From: an uncultured bacterium
Lineage (GTDB): Bacteria > Actinomycetota > Coriobacteriia > Coriobacteriales > Coriobacteriaceae
DNA length: 5,737 bases
Direction of reading: 5' to 3'
NCBI GenBank assembly: GCA_905215945.1
Contig: CAJMRZ010000107.1
Coordinates: 1 to 5,737, forward strand
The notes under the pieces are model-generated. The model saw only the letters and a list, made by a program, of their open reading frames with translations. It made no database searches and was not told where the DNA came from. The position numbers were made by a program, and so were the translations under genes. This document shows, in pieces, positions 1-5,109 of the stretch (positions are counted from its first letter, which is position 1; each line of letters starts with the position of its first letter).

Positions 1-275
1 CGTCCGAAACGTCTCCTCTCGGGCAGCGTCCCGACATCGTAGCGGCTTGCAGCGCTTTGGGCGACCGCTTCGAGCTGACGCCGCGCGAGCGGAATATTAT
101 CGTGCGCCATATGTTTCCGCTGGTGCCAGTGCCGCCGACGTGTCGTGAGGCATGGATTGTATGCCTGGCTGATAAGTGGTGCGCGCTGCGCGAGACGGTC
201 GCCGGTCGCCTGCGGCGCAAAGACGAGGCGGACGATGGCGTGAGCAGCGAATCGAGTGAAAAGAGGAGAGGGTAG
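1..275 (+). CDS. HD-domain phosphohydrolase, C-terminal fragment (5' end outside window)
   Basis: The reading frame is open from base 3 to the TAG at 273-275, giving about 90 residues of a gene that starts upstream. The segment RERNIIVRHMFPLVPVPP followed by REAWIVCLADKWCALRE is the typical C-terminal half of small bacterial HD phosphohydrolases: a helix ending in xIIxxHMxPL, a PP turn, then a helix carrying the final metal-ligand Asp in the LADK motif (Asp codon 171-173; the His of RHM is at 108-110). The earlier H...HD residues would lie upstream. HD proteins of this kind hydrolyse phosphate esters or nucleotides; the substrate cannot be told from this piece. The last 25 or so residues are charged and Arg/Ser/Glu-rich, probably a disordered tail. 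The next gene starts 3 bp after the stop and in the same frame, so co-transcription is likely. I am confident of the superfamily and not of the exact function. Confidence 0.72.
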   Translation, partial: SETSPLGQRPDIVAACSALGDRFELTPRERNIIVRHMFPLVPVPPTCREAWIVCLADKWCALRETVAGRLRRKDEADDGVSSESSEKRRG

Positions 276-278
276 ACG

Positions 279-1298
279 GTGGAAACCGCGATCGACATGG
301 CATTTGGCGGCGCGACGCTTGCCGCCTGCCCGCTCTCGGCACTGGTGCTCTCGTTTGCCTTCTACGGGTTTTGCGGCTGGGCATGGGAATCGACAGTCTG
401 CGCCATGCTCAACCACGGACGCTTTGCCAACAGCGGATTTTTGCTGGGGCCGTGCTGCCCCATCTACGGCGCGGGCGGCATTGCCTGCTGGCTGCTGTTG
501 CGCGGAATTCCTGACGCGTCGAGCCAGTTTGTCGCTGCAGCGCTCGTATGCAGCGTGATTGAGTACAGCGTGGGCGTGCTGTTGGAAAAAACAACGGGCG
601 CTCGCTTTTGGGACTATTCGCATCTGCCGTTTAACCTGCACGGGCGCATCTGCCTGTACTGGGCCTGCGCGTTTGGCTTGGGTGCGTTATGCATTTGCCG
701 TTTAGTGGAGCCGGCATTGTTGGGGCTGCTTGGCCATCTGCCGGTGCTGATTGTGCGGCTGTCCGCCTTTATCGTCGCGGTCGCGATGATGGTCGACACG
801 GTGTGCTCGTTGGCGAGCTGGCGGCGTCTGTCCGATCAGCTGGAGCGCGTCCGGGCTGACCTTGCCGACCGCATCAACGAGTCGCTTGCCGATGCCTCGG
901 ACTCAATGCTCGAGCGCATTCCCGATTCGACGATTGACTCGGTGACACAGACGCATATCCGTAGCCGTGCCGTTAACGCATGGCTGGCCGAGCTGGGCGA
1001 CGCCGCGCTCGATGCCCTGCGCGAGAAGGCTTCGATGCCGACGTTTATCGCGGATGGTGCTCGCGGCCTGGCGCTCGCTGCCCGCCGCGTGGCCGATGCC
1101 GCGCCGAGCATGCCGCGTCCGTCGCTCAGCCGTCGCCTTGCCGGTAAGCGCATGAGCCGTCCGGTGCCGAGCGTGTCACTCAGCCGCCGCGACCTACGCT
1201 TCTTTAACGCCTTCCCGCGTCTGCGCATCAACCGCTACGAGGGCGTCATCCGAGCTACCGACCTCCGCGACCGAGCCCGCGAGCTGTTCCGGCGCTAG
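279..1298 (+). CDS. CmpB-type (PF06541) multi-pass membrane protein, putative ABC-transporter type IV permease
   Basis: This 339-residue protein starts at GTG 279, with the purine-rich site AAGAGGAGAG (261-270) 8 bases upstream. The upstream stop at 273-275 is in the same frame, so 279 is the first available start; ATG 297 is a weaker alternative. Family hallmarks are the helix with FYGFCGWAWES (28-38), the loop NSGFLLGPCCPIYGAG (51-66), the E95/E103 helix, and the run from TTGARFWDYS to PFNLHGRICL (105-126). About five membrane helices are visible (near 18-36, 55-75, 84-102, 124-145, 155-178). Residues 181-339 form a soluble, Arg-rich and probably helical tail lacking membrane segments. It ends in RFFNAFPRLRINRYEGVI (307-324), which resembles the 'FP' motif I remember at the end of family members. 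Despite the Pfam name, no ATPase partner is seen here, and transport is unproven. It is probably translated with the upstream HD-phosphohydrolase gene. Confidence 0.82.
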   Translation: METAIDMAFGGATLAACPLSALVLSFAFYGFCGWAWESTVCAMLNHGRFANSGFLLGPCCPIYGAGGIACWLLLRGIPDASSQFVAAALVCSVIEYSVGVLLEKTTGARFWDYSHLPFNLHGRICLYWACAFGLGALCICRLVEPALLGLLGHLPVLIVRLSAFIVAVAMMVDTVCSLASWRRLSDQLERVRADLADRINESLADASDSMLERIPDSTIDSVTQTHIRSRAVNAWLAELGDAALDALREKASMPTFIADGARGLALAARRVADAAPSMPRPSLSRRLAGKRMSRPVPSVSLSRRDLRFFNAFPRLRINRYEGVIRATDLRDRARELFRR

Positions 1299-1365
1299 CC
1301 GGGACGGGCGCGCTCACGGCTCCCTTGCTCGCGTATTTCCCGTTCGTTTCGCGCCCGTTGCTGCG

Positions 1366-1394
1366 CCGTTTCCAAGATTGCGGCACCGTTTCCA
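1366..1394 (+). repeat. Two direct CCGTTTCCA repeats upstream of amtB
   Basis: The 9-mer CCGTTTCCA occurs exactly at 1366-1374 and 1386-1394, a centre-to-centre distance of 20 bp, about two helical turns. Two shorter CCGTT copies precede them at 1340-1344 and 1355-1359. The repeats lie about 100-130 bp before the amtB start. Same-face spacing is typical of dimer-binding sites, but I do not recognise a known regulator motif, and chance is possible in this GC-rich spacer. Confidence 0.35.
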
Positions 1395-1425
1395 TTCGAC
1401 AACGCAGCGTTTAACAACGCCGTAT

Positions 1426-1439
1426 CTGGTCTACACCAG
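1426..1439. promoter_or_regulatory. Short dyad CTGGT-CTAC-ACCAG upstream of amtB (possible operator)
   Basis: A perfect 5 bp inverted repeat with a 4 bp centre lies 57 bp before the amtB start codon. The TGGTnnnnACCA layout resembles GntR/FadR-type operators, although those usually have a different central spacing. It could instead be a small hairpin in the amtB leader. I see no convincing -35/-10 pair nearby, so the function is uncertain. Confidence 0.3.
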
Positions 1440-1484
1440 TTGCCCCTCGGCCGCATTATGGGCGCCGACAACGTTCATGCGATC

Positions 1485-1493
1485 AAGGGGGAG
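1485..1493 (+). promoter_or_regulatory. Ribosome binding site that fixes the amtB start
   Basis: AAGGGGGAG ends 3 bases before ATG 1497. The frame stays open back to a TTG at 1440, but those extra 19 residues are not AmtB-like and have no comparable site before them. Confidence 0.7.
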
Positions 1494-1496
1494 CGA

Positions 1497-2774
1497 ATGT
1501 ACGATACGGGATCGACAACGTTTATGCTCATCTGCACCATGCTCGTGTTTTTAATGACACCGGGTCTGGCGTTTTTCTATGGCGGCCTGTCCAGGCGCAA
1601 AAATGTCATCAACACCATGCTTATGTGCTTCGGTGCCATTGGCCTGGTTGGTGTGCTGTGGATTGTTGCCGGCTGGTCGCTGGCCTACGGCGGTGACGGT
1701 TCCAGCCCGTTTATTGGAGGCCTTGACCAGCTGCTGTGCTTGCCGGTGCTCAACCAGGTGCTGCAGGTGGCTGAGGGCAATGCCGCGGACGGTGCCGTCT
1801 ACCCTCAAATTGTCAACATCGCCTTCCAGATGGCCTTTGCCATGATCACGGCCGCTATCGTCACGGGTAGCCTGGCCGGCCGCGTTAAATATGTCGCCAT
1901 GACGGCCTTCCTGGGCATTTGGCTGTTTGTGGTCTATGCGCCGCTTGCCCACATGGTTTGGGGCGGCGAGGGCTCCTTTATCGGCGGCATCATCGGCGCG
2001 CTCGACTTTGCCGGTGGCGACGTGGTGCACATCTCGTCCGGTCTGACGGGCTTGATTCTCTGCCTGATGCTCGGCCGTCGTCGCGGCTTTGGCATGGTGA
2101 GCTACCGTCCGCATAACGTGCCGTTTGTGGCGCTGGGCGCCGGCCTGCTTTGGTTTGGCTGGTTTGGCTTTAATGGCGGTAGCGAGTTTAAGGCCGACGC
2201 CGTGGCGTCACTCGCCATCCTCAACACCGTGACGGCCAGCGCGGCGGGCATGGTCTCGTGGCTTGCTGTCGAGCGCGTGCACACCGGCCGCCCCACGCTG
2301 GTGGGTGCCAGCACCGGTTTGGTTGCGGGCCTCGTGGTGGTCACGCCGGGCGCGGGCTTTGTCGAGCCGTGGGCAGCGCTGGTCATGGGCCTGATCGTGT
2401 CTCCCGTCTGCTACTTGGCCATCAGTCATCTTAAGACCAAGTTCGGCTACGACGATGCGCTCGACGCGTTCGGTTGCCACGGTATCGGCGGCATCTTGGG
2501 CGGCGCGCTCACGGGCCTGTTCTGCGTGCCGGAGCTTTCGTGGACCGGTAAGGGCGGCCTGTTCTACACGGGCGACGTGTCGCTGCTCATCTCGCAGATT
2601 TTGGGCATTGTGGTGACGGTCGCTATTGTGCTGGTGCTCGACTTGGTGATCGCCGCGGTGGTCAAGGCGCTGTTCCACGGCAGCCTGCGTGTGGACGAGG
2701 CCGACGAGGCGCTGGGCTTGGATGCGAGTCAGCACGGCGAGAGCGCGTATCCCTCCTTCTCGGGACTCGATTAA
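1497..2774 (+). CDS. amtB: Ammonium transporter, Amt/MEP/Rh family
   Basis: This is a complete 425-residue ammonium channel that moves NH4+/NH3 across the cytoplasmic membrane as a trimer. It starts directly in the first helix (TFMLICTMLVFLMTPGLAFFYGGL), with no cleavable signal peptide, unlike E. coli AmtB. By alignment to E. coli numbering from memory, the pore is intact: gate phenylalanines F110/F114 (F103/F107) and F225 (F215), vestibule W155 (W148) and S229 (S219) in GWFGFNGGS, the twin histidines H178 (H168, in GGDVVHISSG) and H328 (H318, in DAFGCHGIGG), and D170 (D160). About eleven membrane helices are expected. The C-terminal tail LRVDEADEALGLD...HGESAYP (397-419) is the conserved segment that docks GlnK. 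A P-II gene follows 208 bp downstream, so control by T-loop insertion is likely. The order amtB-glnK is the reverse of the glnK-amtB order seen in most bacteria. Chosen start: ATG 1497 with a strong ribosome site. Confidence 0.97.
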   Translation: MYDTGSTTFMLICTMLVFLMTPGLAFFYGGLSRRKNVINTMLMCFGAIGLVGVLWIVAGWSLAYGGDGSSPFIGGLDQLLCLPVLNQVLQVAEGNAADGAVYPQIVNIAFQMAFAMITAAIVTGSLAGRVKYVAMTAFLGIWLFVVYAPLAHMVWGGEGSFIGGIIGALDFAGGDVVHISSGLTGLILCLMLGRRRGFGMVSYRPHNVPFVALGAGLLWFGWFGFNGGSEFKADAVASLAILNTVTASAAGMVSWLAVERVHTGRPTLVGASTGLVAGLVVVTPGAGFVEPWAALVMGLIVSPVCYLAISHLKTKFGYDDALDAFGCHGIGGILGGALTGLFCVPELSWTGKGGLFYTGDVSLLISQILGIVVTVAIVLVLDLVIAAVVKALFHGSLRVDEADEALGLDASQHGESAYPSFSGLD

Positions 2775-2781
2775 CAGCTTC

Positions 2782-2868
2782 CCCAAGCACCGCACCTTGC
2801 CGTTCAATCGTCGCTCACGTACTTAAGTACGCTTCGCTCCTCTTTCACGGCAATCTGCGGCACTTGGG
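2782..2868. repeat. 87 bp imperfect dyad element between amtB and glnK
   Basis: The outer arms are CCCAAG (2782-2787), CCGCA (2790-2794) and TTGCCGT (2797-2803). They pair in order with CTTGGG (2863-2868), TGCGG (2856-2860) and ACGGCAA (2847-2853). That gives 18 paired positions interrupted only by two symmetric 2-nt mismatches, all centred on 2825. At the centre sits a perfect 14 bp palindrome, CGTACTTAAGTACG (2818-2831), flanked by direct CGCTC copies (2812-2816, 2835-2839). No run of T follows on either strand, so it is not a standard intrinsic terminator. It starts 7 bp after the amtB stop and resembles a REP- or MITE-like intergenic element, or an mRNA-stabilising or attenuating hairpin. 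Confidence 0.7.
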
Positions 2869-2878
2869 AAACCTGTCA

Positions 2879-2919
2879 AGACCAGTTGGTTGCACTATTT
2901 TGATTTGCAAGGTTGGTCT
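2879..2919 (+). repeat. Second inverted repeat in the glnK leader region
   Basis: AGACCA (2879-2884) pairs with TGGTCT (2914-2919), and TTGCA (2890-2894) with TGCAA (2906-2910), enclosing an AT-rich 11-base centre. The unpaired bulges are unequal (5 and 3 bases), so this is a modest hairpin. It lies 64-104 bp before glnK. The TTGCA-N11-TGCAA core could alternatively be a protein-binding site. Confidence 0.4.
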
Positions 2920-2982
2920 GTGGCGCCTGGGAAACCCGCGTCTCATGTAAAGGGATACGTTGATTATTGAGAGGAATTCATT

Positions 2983-3321
2983 ATGAAAAAGATCACGGCT
3001 ATCGTGCGCCAGGAAAAGCTTGAGGTTCTCAAAGACGCGCTGTTTGCTGCTGATGTTCGTGGTATGACCATCAACCAGGTGCAGGGCTGCGGCGCGCAGC
3101 ATGGCTGGAAGGAGTACGTACGCGGCAACGAGTTGCTCGTCAACACGATCCCTAAGGTGCAGTTCACCCTTATCTGTGCCGACGAGCACGTCGACGGAAT
3201 TGTCGACATCATCTGCAACGCTGCTCGCACCGGTGCCGTTGGAGACGGCAAGATTTGGGTCGAGCCGGTCGAGGAGGTTATCCGCATCCGTACCGGCGAA
3301 CACGGCCCCGCCGCGGTGTAG
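2983..3321 (+). CDS. glnK: P-II nitrogen regulatory protein, GlnK type, with non-canonical T-loop
   Basis: At 112 residues this has exactly the usual length of a P-II trimer subunit, which senses ATP/ADP and 2-oxoglutarate and controls AmtB and other nitrogen targets. The ribosome site GAGAGG (2969-2974) is 8 bases before the ATG. Core features are present: the N-terminal MKKITAIVR strand, Q39 and K58 around the 2-oxoglutarate/Mg-ATP site, the B-loop RTGAVGDGKIWV (82-93) and the C-loop IRIRTGE (100-106). The T-loop reads GAQHGWKEYVRGNELLVNTIPKV (37-59, split here only by numbering). It retains Arg47, the residue that enters the AmtB pore in E. coli GlnK, but position 51 is Leu in place of the Tyr that GlnD enzymes uridylylate or adenylylate. 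Position 46 is Val where Tyr is usual, with a Tyr at 45 instead, and position 49 is Asn. GlnK rather than GlnB is inferred from the linkage to amtB. Confidence 0.95.
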   Translation: MKKITAIVRQEKLEVLKDALFAADVRGMTINQVQGCGAQHGWKEYVRGNELLVNTIPKVQFTLICADEHVDGIVDIICNAARTGAVGDGKIWVEPVEEVIRIRTGEHGPAAV

Positions 3322-3331
3322 GACAATCTTT

Positions 3332-3366
3332 CGCCCGACGGGCGTGCCTCTCTTGGGGTGCGCCCG
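3332..3366 (+). terminator. Possible weak terminator / alternative hairpins after glnK
   Basis: Three arms can pair in mutually exclusive ways. CGCCCG (3332-3337) and CGGGCG (3339-3344) form a tight hairpin, with TGCCTCTCTT following. Alternatively CGGGCG (3339-3344) pairs with CGCCCG (3361-3366), extended by C3347-G3358 and two G-U pairs, with TTCTCGT following. Neither is followed by a proper T run, so termination would be weak. The region sits 11 bases after the glnK stop and overlaps the putative promoter of the next gene. Confidence 0.35.
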
Positions 3367-3380
3367 TTCTCGTCTACAAT
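3353..3380 (+). promoter_or_regulatory. Putative sigma-70 type promoter for the HAD phosphatase gene
   Basis: TACAAT at 3375-3380 matches the -10 consensus in five of six positions. TTGGGG at 3353-3358 supplies a TTG-type -35 with a 16 bp spacer. The start codon lies about 22 bp beyond the -10, leaving room for a short leader with the AAGGAGAGG ribosome site. This suggests the HAD gene can be transcribed independently of glnK. Confidence 0.5.
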
Positions 3381-3402
3381 ATCGTGCAGACGAAGGAGAG
3401 GC

Positions 3403-4266
3403 ATGCCCATGATCAAGATGTTTGCGAGTGACTTAGACGGAACGCTGCTGAATGCCCTGCACGAGGCAGATGGGACCATCCGCCGTGCCATTCGCGAGCT
3501 GACCGAGGCTGGCTTGCATGTGGTTCCCGCGACCGGGCGCTCGACGTTGCCGATCGGCGAGCATGGCTTTACGGGGCTGGCACTCGACGCCTGCTGCTCC
3601 AACGGATCCATCGTGCGCAACAGCCATGGCGAGGTGCTCAAGACCTGGACCATCGACCCGCAGGTTACCGAGGAGCTGCTCAAGGCGTTCCCGGACATTT
3701 GCTTCGACTGCTCCACGCCCGACGGCATGTTCTCGAGCGGTTCGTTCGAGATGCACCAGGCGGGTTTTAAGAAGGACAGCCCTATCAAGCGCGTCGTGAT
3801 GCGCGGCATGCGTGCACGTGGCGGGTATCACGAGGAGCAGTATTTCGACCAGTCGATCGGTGACATCCTGCGCCACGATGTGTGCAAGATCAACTGCCGC
3901 GTGACCTCGCCCGAGCTGGAGCGCGACCTTAAGGCATATTTGGCCGAGCGATCGGACCGCGTGGTCAACGCGCCGTTCGATCCGGTGATGTTCGAGATCA
4001 CGGACGTGGCGTGCAACAAGGGCGAGAGCGTGGCCTGGCTGGCGGGCTACTACGGTATTGCCGAGGACGAGGTCGCGGTCTACGGCGACGGCGGCAACGA
4101 CATTGCCATGCTCAAGCGTTTCCGCCACAGCTACGCGACCAAAAACGCAAGCGATGCAGCCAGGGCCGCCGCGAGCGCGACCATCGGCAGCTGCATGGCC
4201 CACGCCGTCCCCAAACACATGCTCGCCACCATGCATAAGCAGAGCTCCCGCACCATCATCGAATAA
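3403..4266 (+). CDS. Cof-type HAD-superfamily IIB phosphatase
   Basis: This 287-residue cytoplasmic phosphatase has all four HAD motifs. Motif I is SDLDGTLL (nucleophile D10, general acid/base D12). Motif II is ATGRS, with T44 within it. Motif III is the Lys in CNKGESV (K207 or nearby), and motif IV is YGDGGNDIAML with D229 and D233. The cap between about residues 85 and 190 is the C2 type of Cof/YidA proteins, which dephosphorylate sugar phosphates, FMN, pyridoxal phosphate and similar small molecules; the natural substrate cannot be read from sequence. The start is ATG 3403, right after AAGGAGAGG (3393-3401). ATG 3409, two codons on, is almost equally plausible and gives MIKMFASDLDGT. An upstream GTG at 3358 precedes the ribosome site and is rejected. 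Several cysteines around 64-65, 100-103, 161-165 and 204 are noticeable but without a known role. Nothing links it to nitrogen control beyond adjacency. Confidence 0.92.
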   Translation: MPMIKMFASDLDGTLLNALHEADGTIRRAIRELTEAGLHVVPATGRSTLPIGEHGFTGLALDACCSNGSIVRNSHGEVLKTWTIDPQVTEELLKAFPDICFDCSTPDGMFSSGSFEMHQAGFKKDSPIKRVVMRGMRARGGYHEEQYFDQSIGDILRHDVCKINCRVTSPELERDLKAYLAERSDRVVNAPFDPVMFEITDVACNKGESVAWLAGYYGIAEDEVAVYGDGGNDIAMLKRFRHSYATKNASDAARAAASATIGSCMAHAVPKHMLATMHKQSSRTIIE

Positions 4267-4296
4267 TGTGACAAAGGGACAGCCCCTTTGTCACAT
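4266..4296. repeat. Perfect 13 bp-stem palindrome abutting the HAD stop codon (REP-like)
   Basis: ATGTGACAAAGGG (4266-4278) pairs perfectly with CCCTTTGTCACAT (4284-4296) around the 5-base loop ACAGC. The left arm begins on the last base of the TAA stop. No T run follows on the + strand, so the hairpin may halt exonucleases or weakly terminate without being a classic intrinsic terminator. From memory, GTGACAAAGGGAC-type palindromes recur between genes in Coriobacteriia and some Clostridia, which would make this a REP-like repeat; that recurrence cannot be checked here. Confidence 0.65.
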
Positions 4297-4321
4297 CCAA
4301 AATATTGCCTTTACGTGTTGA

Positions 4322-4366
4322 TGCACACGGTGTGCAATAATACTCGCACTGTGCAATAGCGCACAG
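4322..4366. promoter_or_regulatory. Two operator-like palindromes and extended -10 upstream of the TetR gene
   Basis: TGCACAC-G-GTGTGCA (4322-4336) is a perfect 15 bp palindrome. CTGTGC-AATAGC-GCACAG (4349-4366) is a second dyad with 6 bp arms. The 9-mer TGTGCAATA is repeated directly at 4331-4339 and 4350-4358, 19 bp apart, and ties the two sites together. TGCAATAAT (4333-4341) reads as an extended -10 element (TGn followed by AATAAT), though no good -35 is seen. A promoter overlapped by paired dyads just before a TetR gene is the usual picture of autoregulation; the binding protein is inferred. Confidence 0.5.
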
Positions 4367-4376
4367 ACTGAGTAAC

Positions 4377-4383
4377 AAGGAGG
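4377..4383 (+). promoter_or_regulatory. Ribosome binding site for the TTG-started TetR gene
   Basis: AAGGAGG, 4 bases before TTG 4388, is a full match to the Shine-Dalgarno consensus. An in-frame TAA at 4373-4375 leaves no start codon upstream, so the TTG is the only reasonable start. Confidence 0.75.
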
Positions 4384-4387
4384 ACGC

Positions 4388-5098
4388 TTGTCCCAGCTCG
4401 AGAAATGCGATCGCCGGTCCCTTCGCTCGCAGCGTGCCCTTCGCCAGGCACTTGCCAGCGAGCTTGCCGAAAGCGGCGACCTTTCGCGCATTAACGTCGC
4501 GTCGCTCACCGAGCGCGCTGGCCTTACGCGCCGCACGTTCTATTCGCACTACCGCGATATTCCCGACTTTATCAATCAAATCGAGGATGGCTTGCTGGCC
4601 GAGATCCGTGAGCGCATTGAGCTCATCACCGCAGCTCAGCTGCCCGACCTCTATCACAACATCGATGAGCTCGAGCCGGCGCCCGGTTCGGTTGAGCTGC
4701 TGCGTTATCTTGCGGCCAACCGCGACTTAATCGGTGCGCTGCTGGGTCCGGGCGGCGACCAGGCCTTCATTAAAAGGATCATCGACACCGCTCGTGAGGC
4801 CGTGGTGCCGCGTGCGCAGACGGGCATTTTGGGCCTGGCGCTGGGCACGTTCTTTGACTACTACGTCACCTACGTCGTGAGCGCCGAGGTCGGCATGATT
4901 CAGCGCTGGTTTGAGCGTGGGCTCACCGAATCGCCCGAGGCCATGGCGCGCATTATGACGGTGCTCGCTTTTGTGCGCCCTGGTGACCTGTATGGCCAAC
5001 CCATCGATATCAACGTGCCGGAATACGGCATGAAGCTATTGAACCTGCAGCTCGAGGACGCGGCCGACACCGCCGCAACCGTCGAGTCCAACAACTAA
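4388..5098 (+). CDS. TetR/AcrR-family transcriptional regulator
   Basis: This is a 236-residue DNA-binding repressor-type protein. The N-terminal domain shows the TetR helix-turn-helix at about residues 36-58 (NVASLTERAGLTRRTFYSHYRDI), including the diagnostic TFYxHYxD recognition segment. The remainder is a helical ligand/dimer domain. Its pattern (LLRYLAANRDLIGALLGPGG near 104-123 and FFDYYVTYVVSAEVGMIQRWFERGLTESPE, split around 155-184) resembles the TetR_C_7 group (PF14278), as in DhaS-like regulators. It starts at TTG with a perfect ribosome site; an in-frame stop 13 bases upstream excludes longer versions. The activase gene starts 11 bases after its stop, so the two are very likely one transcript. 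Palindromes immediately upstream suggest it represses its own operon. An acyl-CoA or related metabolite would be a reasonable inducer, but that is inferred only from the neighbour. Confidence 0.9.
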   Translation: MSQLEKCDRRSLRSQRALRQALASELAESGDLSRINVASLTERAGLTRRTFYSHYRDIPDFINQIEDGLLAEIRERIELITAAQLPDLYHNIDELEPAPGSVELLRYLAANRDLIGALLGPGGDQAFIKRIIDTAREAVVPRAQTGILGLALGTFFDYYVTYVVSAEVGMIQRWFERGLTESPEAMARIMTVLAFVRPGDLYGQPIDINVPEYGMKLLNLQLEDAADTAATVESNN

Positions 5099-5109
5099 GA
5101 GGAGAGACA

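Noticed and set aside
1297..1321. AGCCG...CGGCT hairpin at the end of the CmpB gene as terminator
   Set aside because: The stem is only 5 bp with a 15-base loop and no T run, so it is not supportable.
1440..1496. TTG start at 1440 giving amtB 19 extra residues
   Set aside because: The added residues are not a signal peptide or AmtB-like, the TTG has no ribosome site, and ATG 1497 has AAGGGGGAG just before it.
2208..2807. 199-codon open frame on the - strand over the end of amtB
   Set aside because: It is a shadow of the conserved AmtB C-terminal half; the translation is low-complexity and full of His/Arg/Gln.
2869..2982. Search for a sigma-54 or clear sigma-70 promoter before glnK
   Set aside because: No GG-N10-GC pair typical of sigma-54 and no well-spaced -35/-10 pair was found; TGTAAA at 2946-2951 alone is too weak.
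3358..3402. GTG start at 3358 for the HAD gene
   Set aside because: It precedes both the likely -10 (3375-3380) and the AAGGAGAGG site, and would add 15 Arg/Ser-rich residues foreign to the family.
2964..3809. 281-codon open frame on the - strand across glnK and the HAD gene
   Set aside because: It is antisense to two genes with clear family motifs. Its translation is Ser/Arg/Pro-rich with no recognisable domain and no ribosome site, as expected for a shadow frame in GC-rich DNA.
3433..4236. 267-codon open frame on the - strand inside the HAD gene
   Set aside because: It is entirely antisense to the HAD motifs, with His/Ala/Arg-rich composition and no family resemblance.
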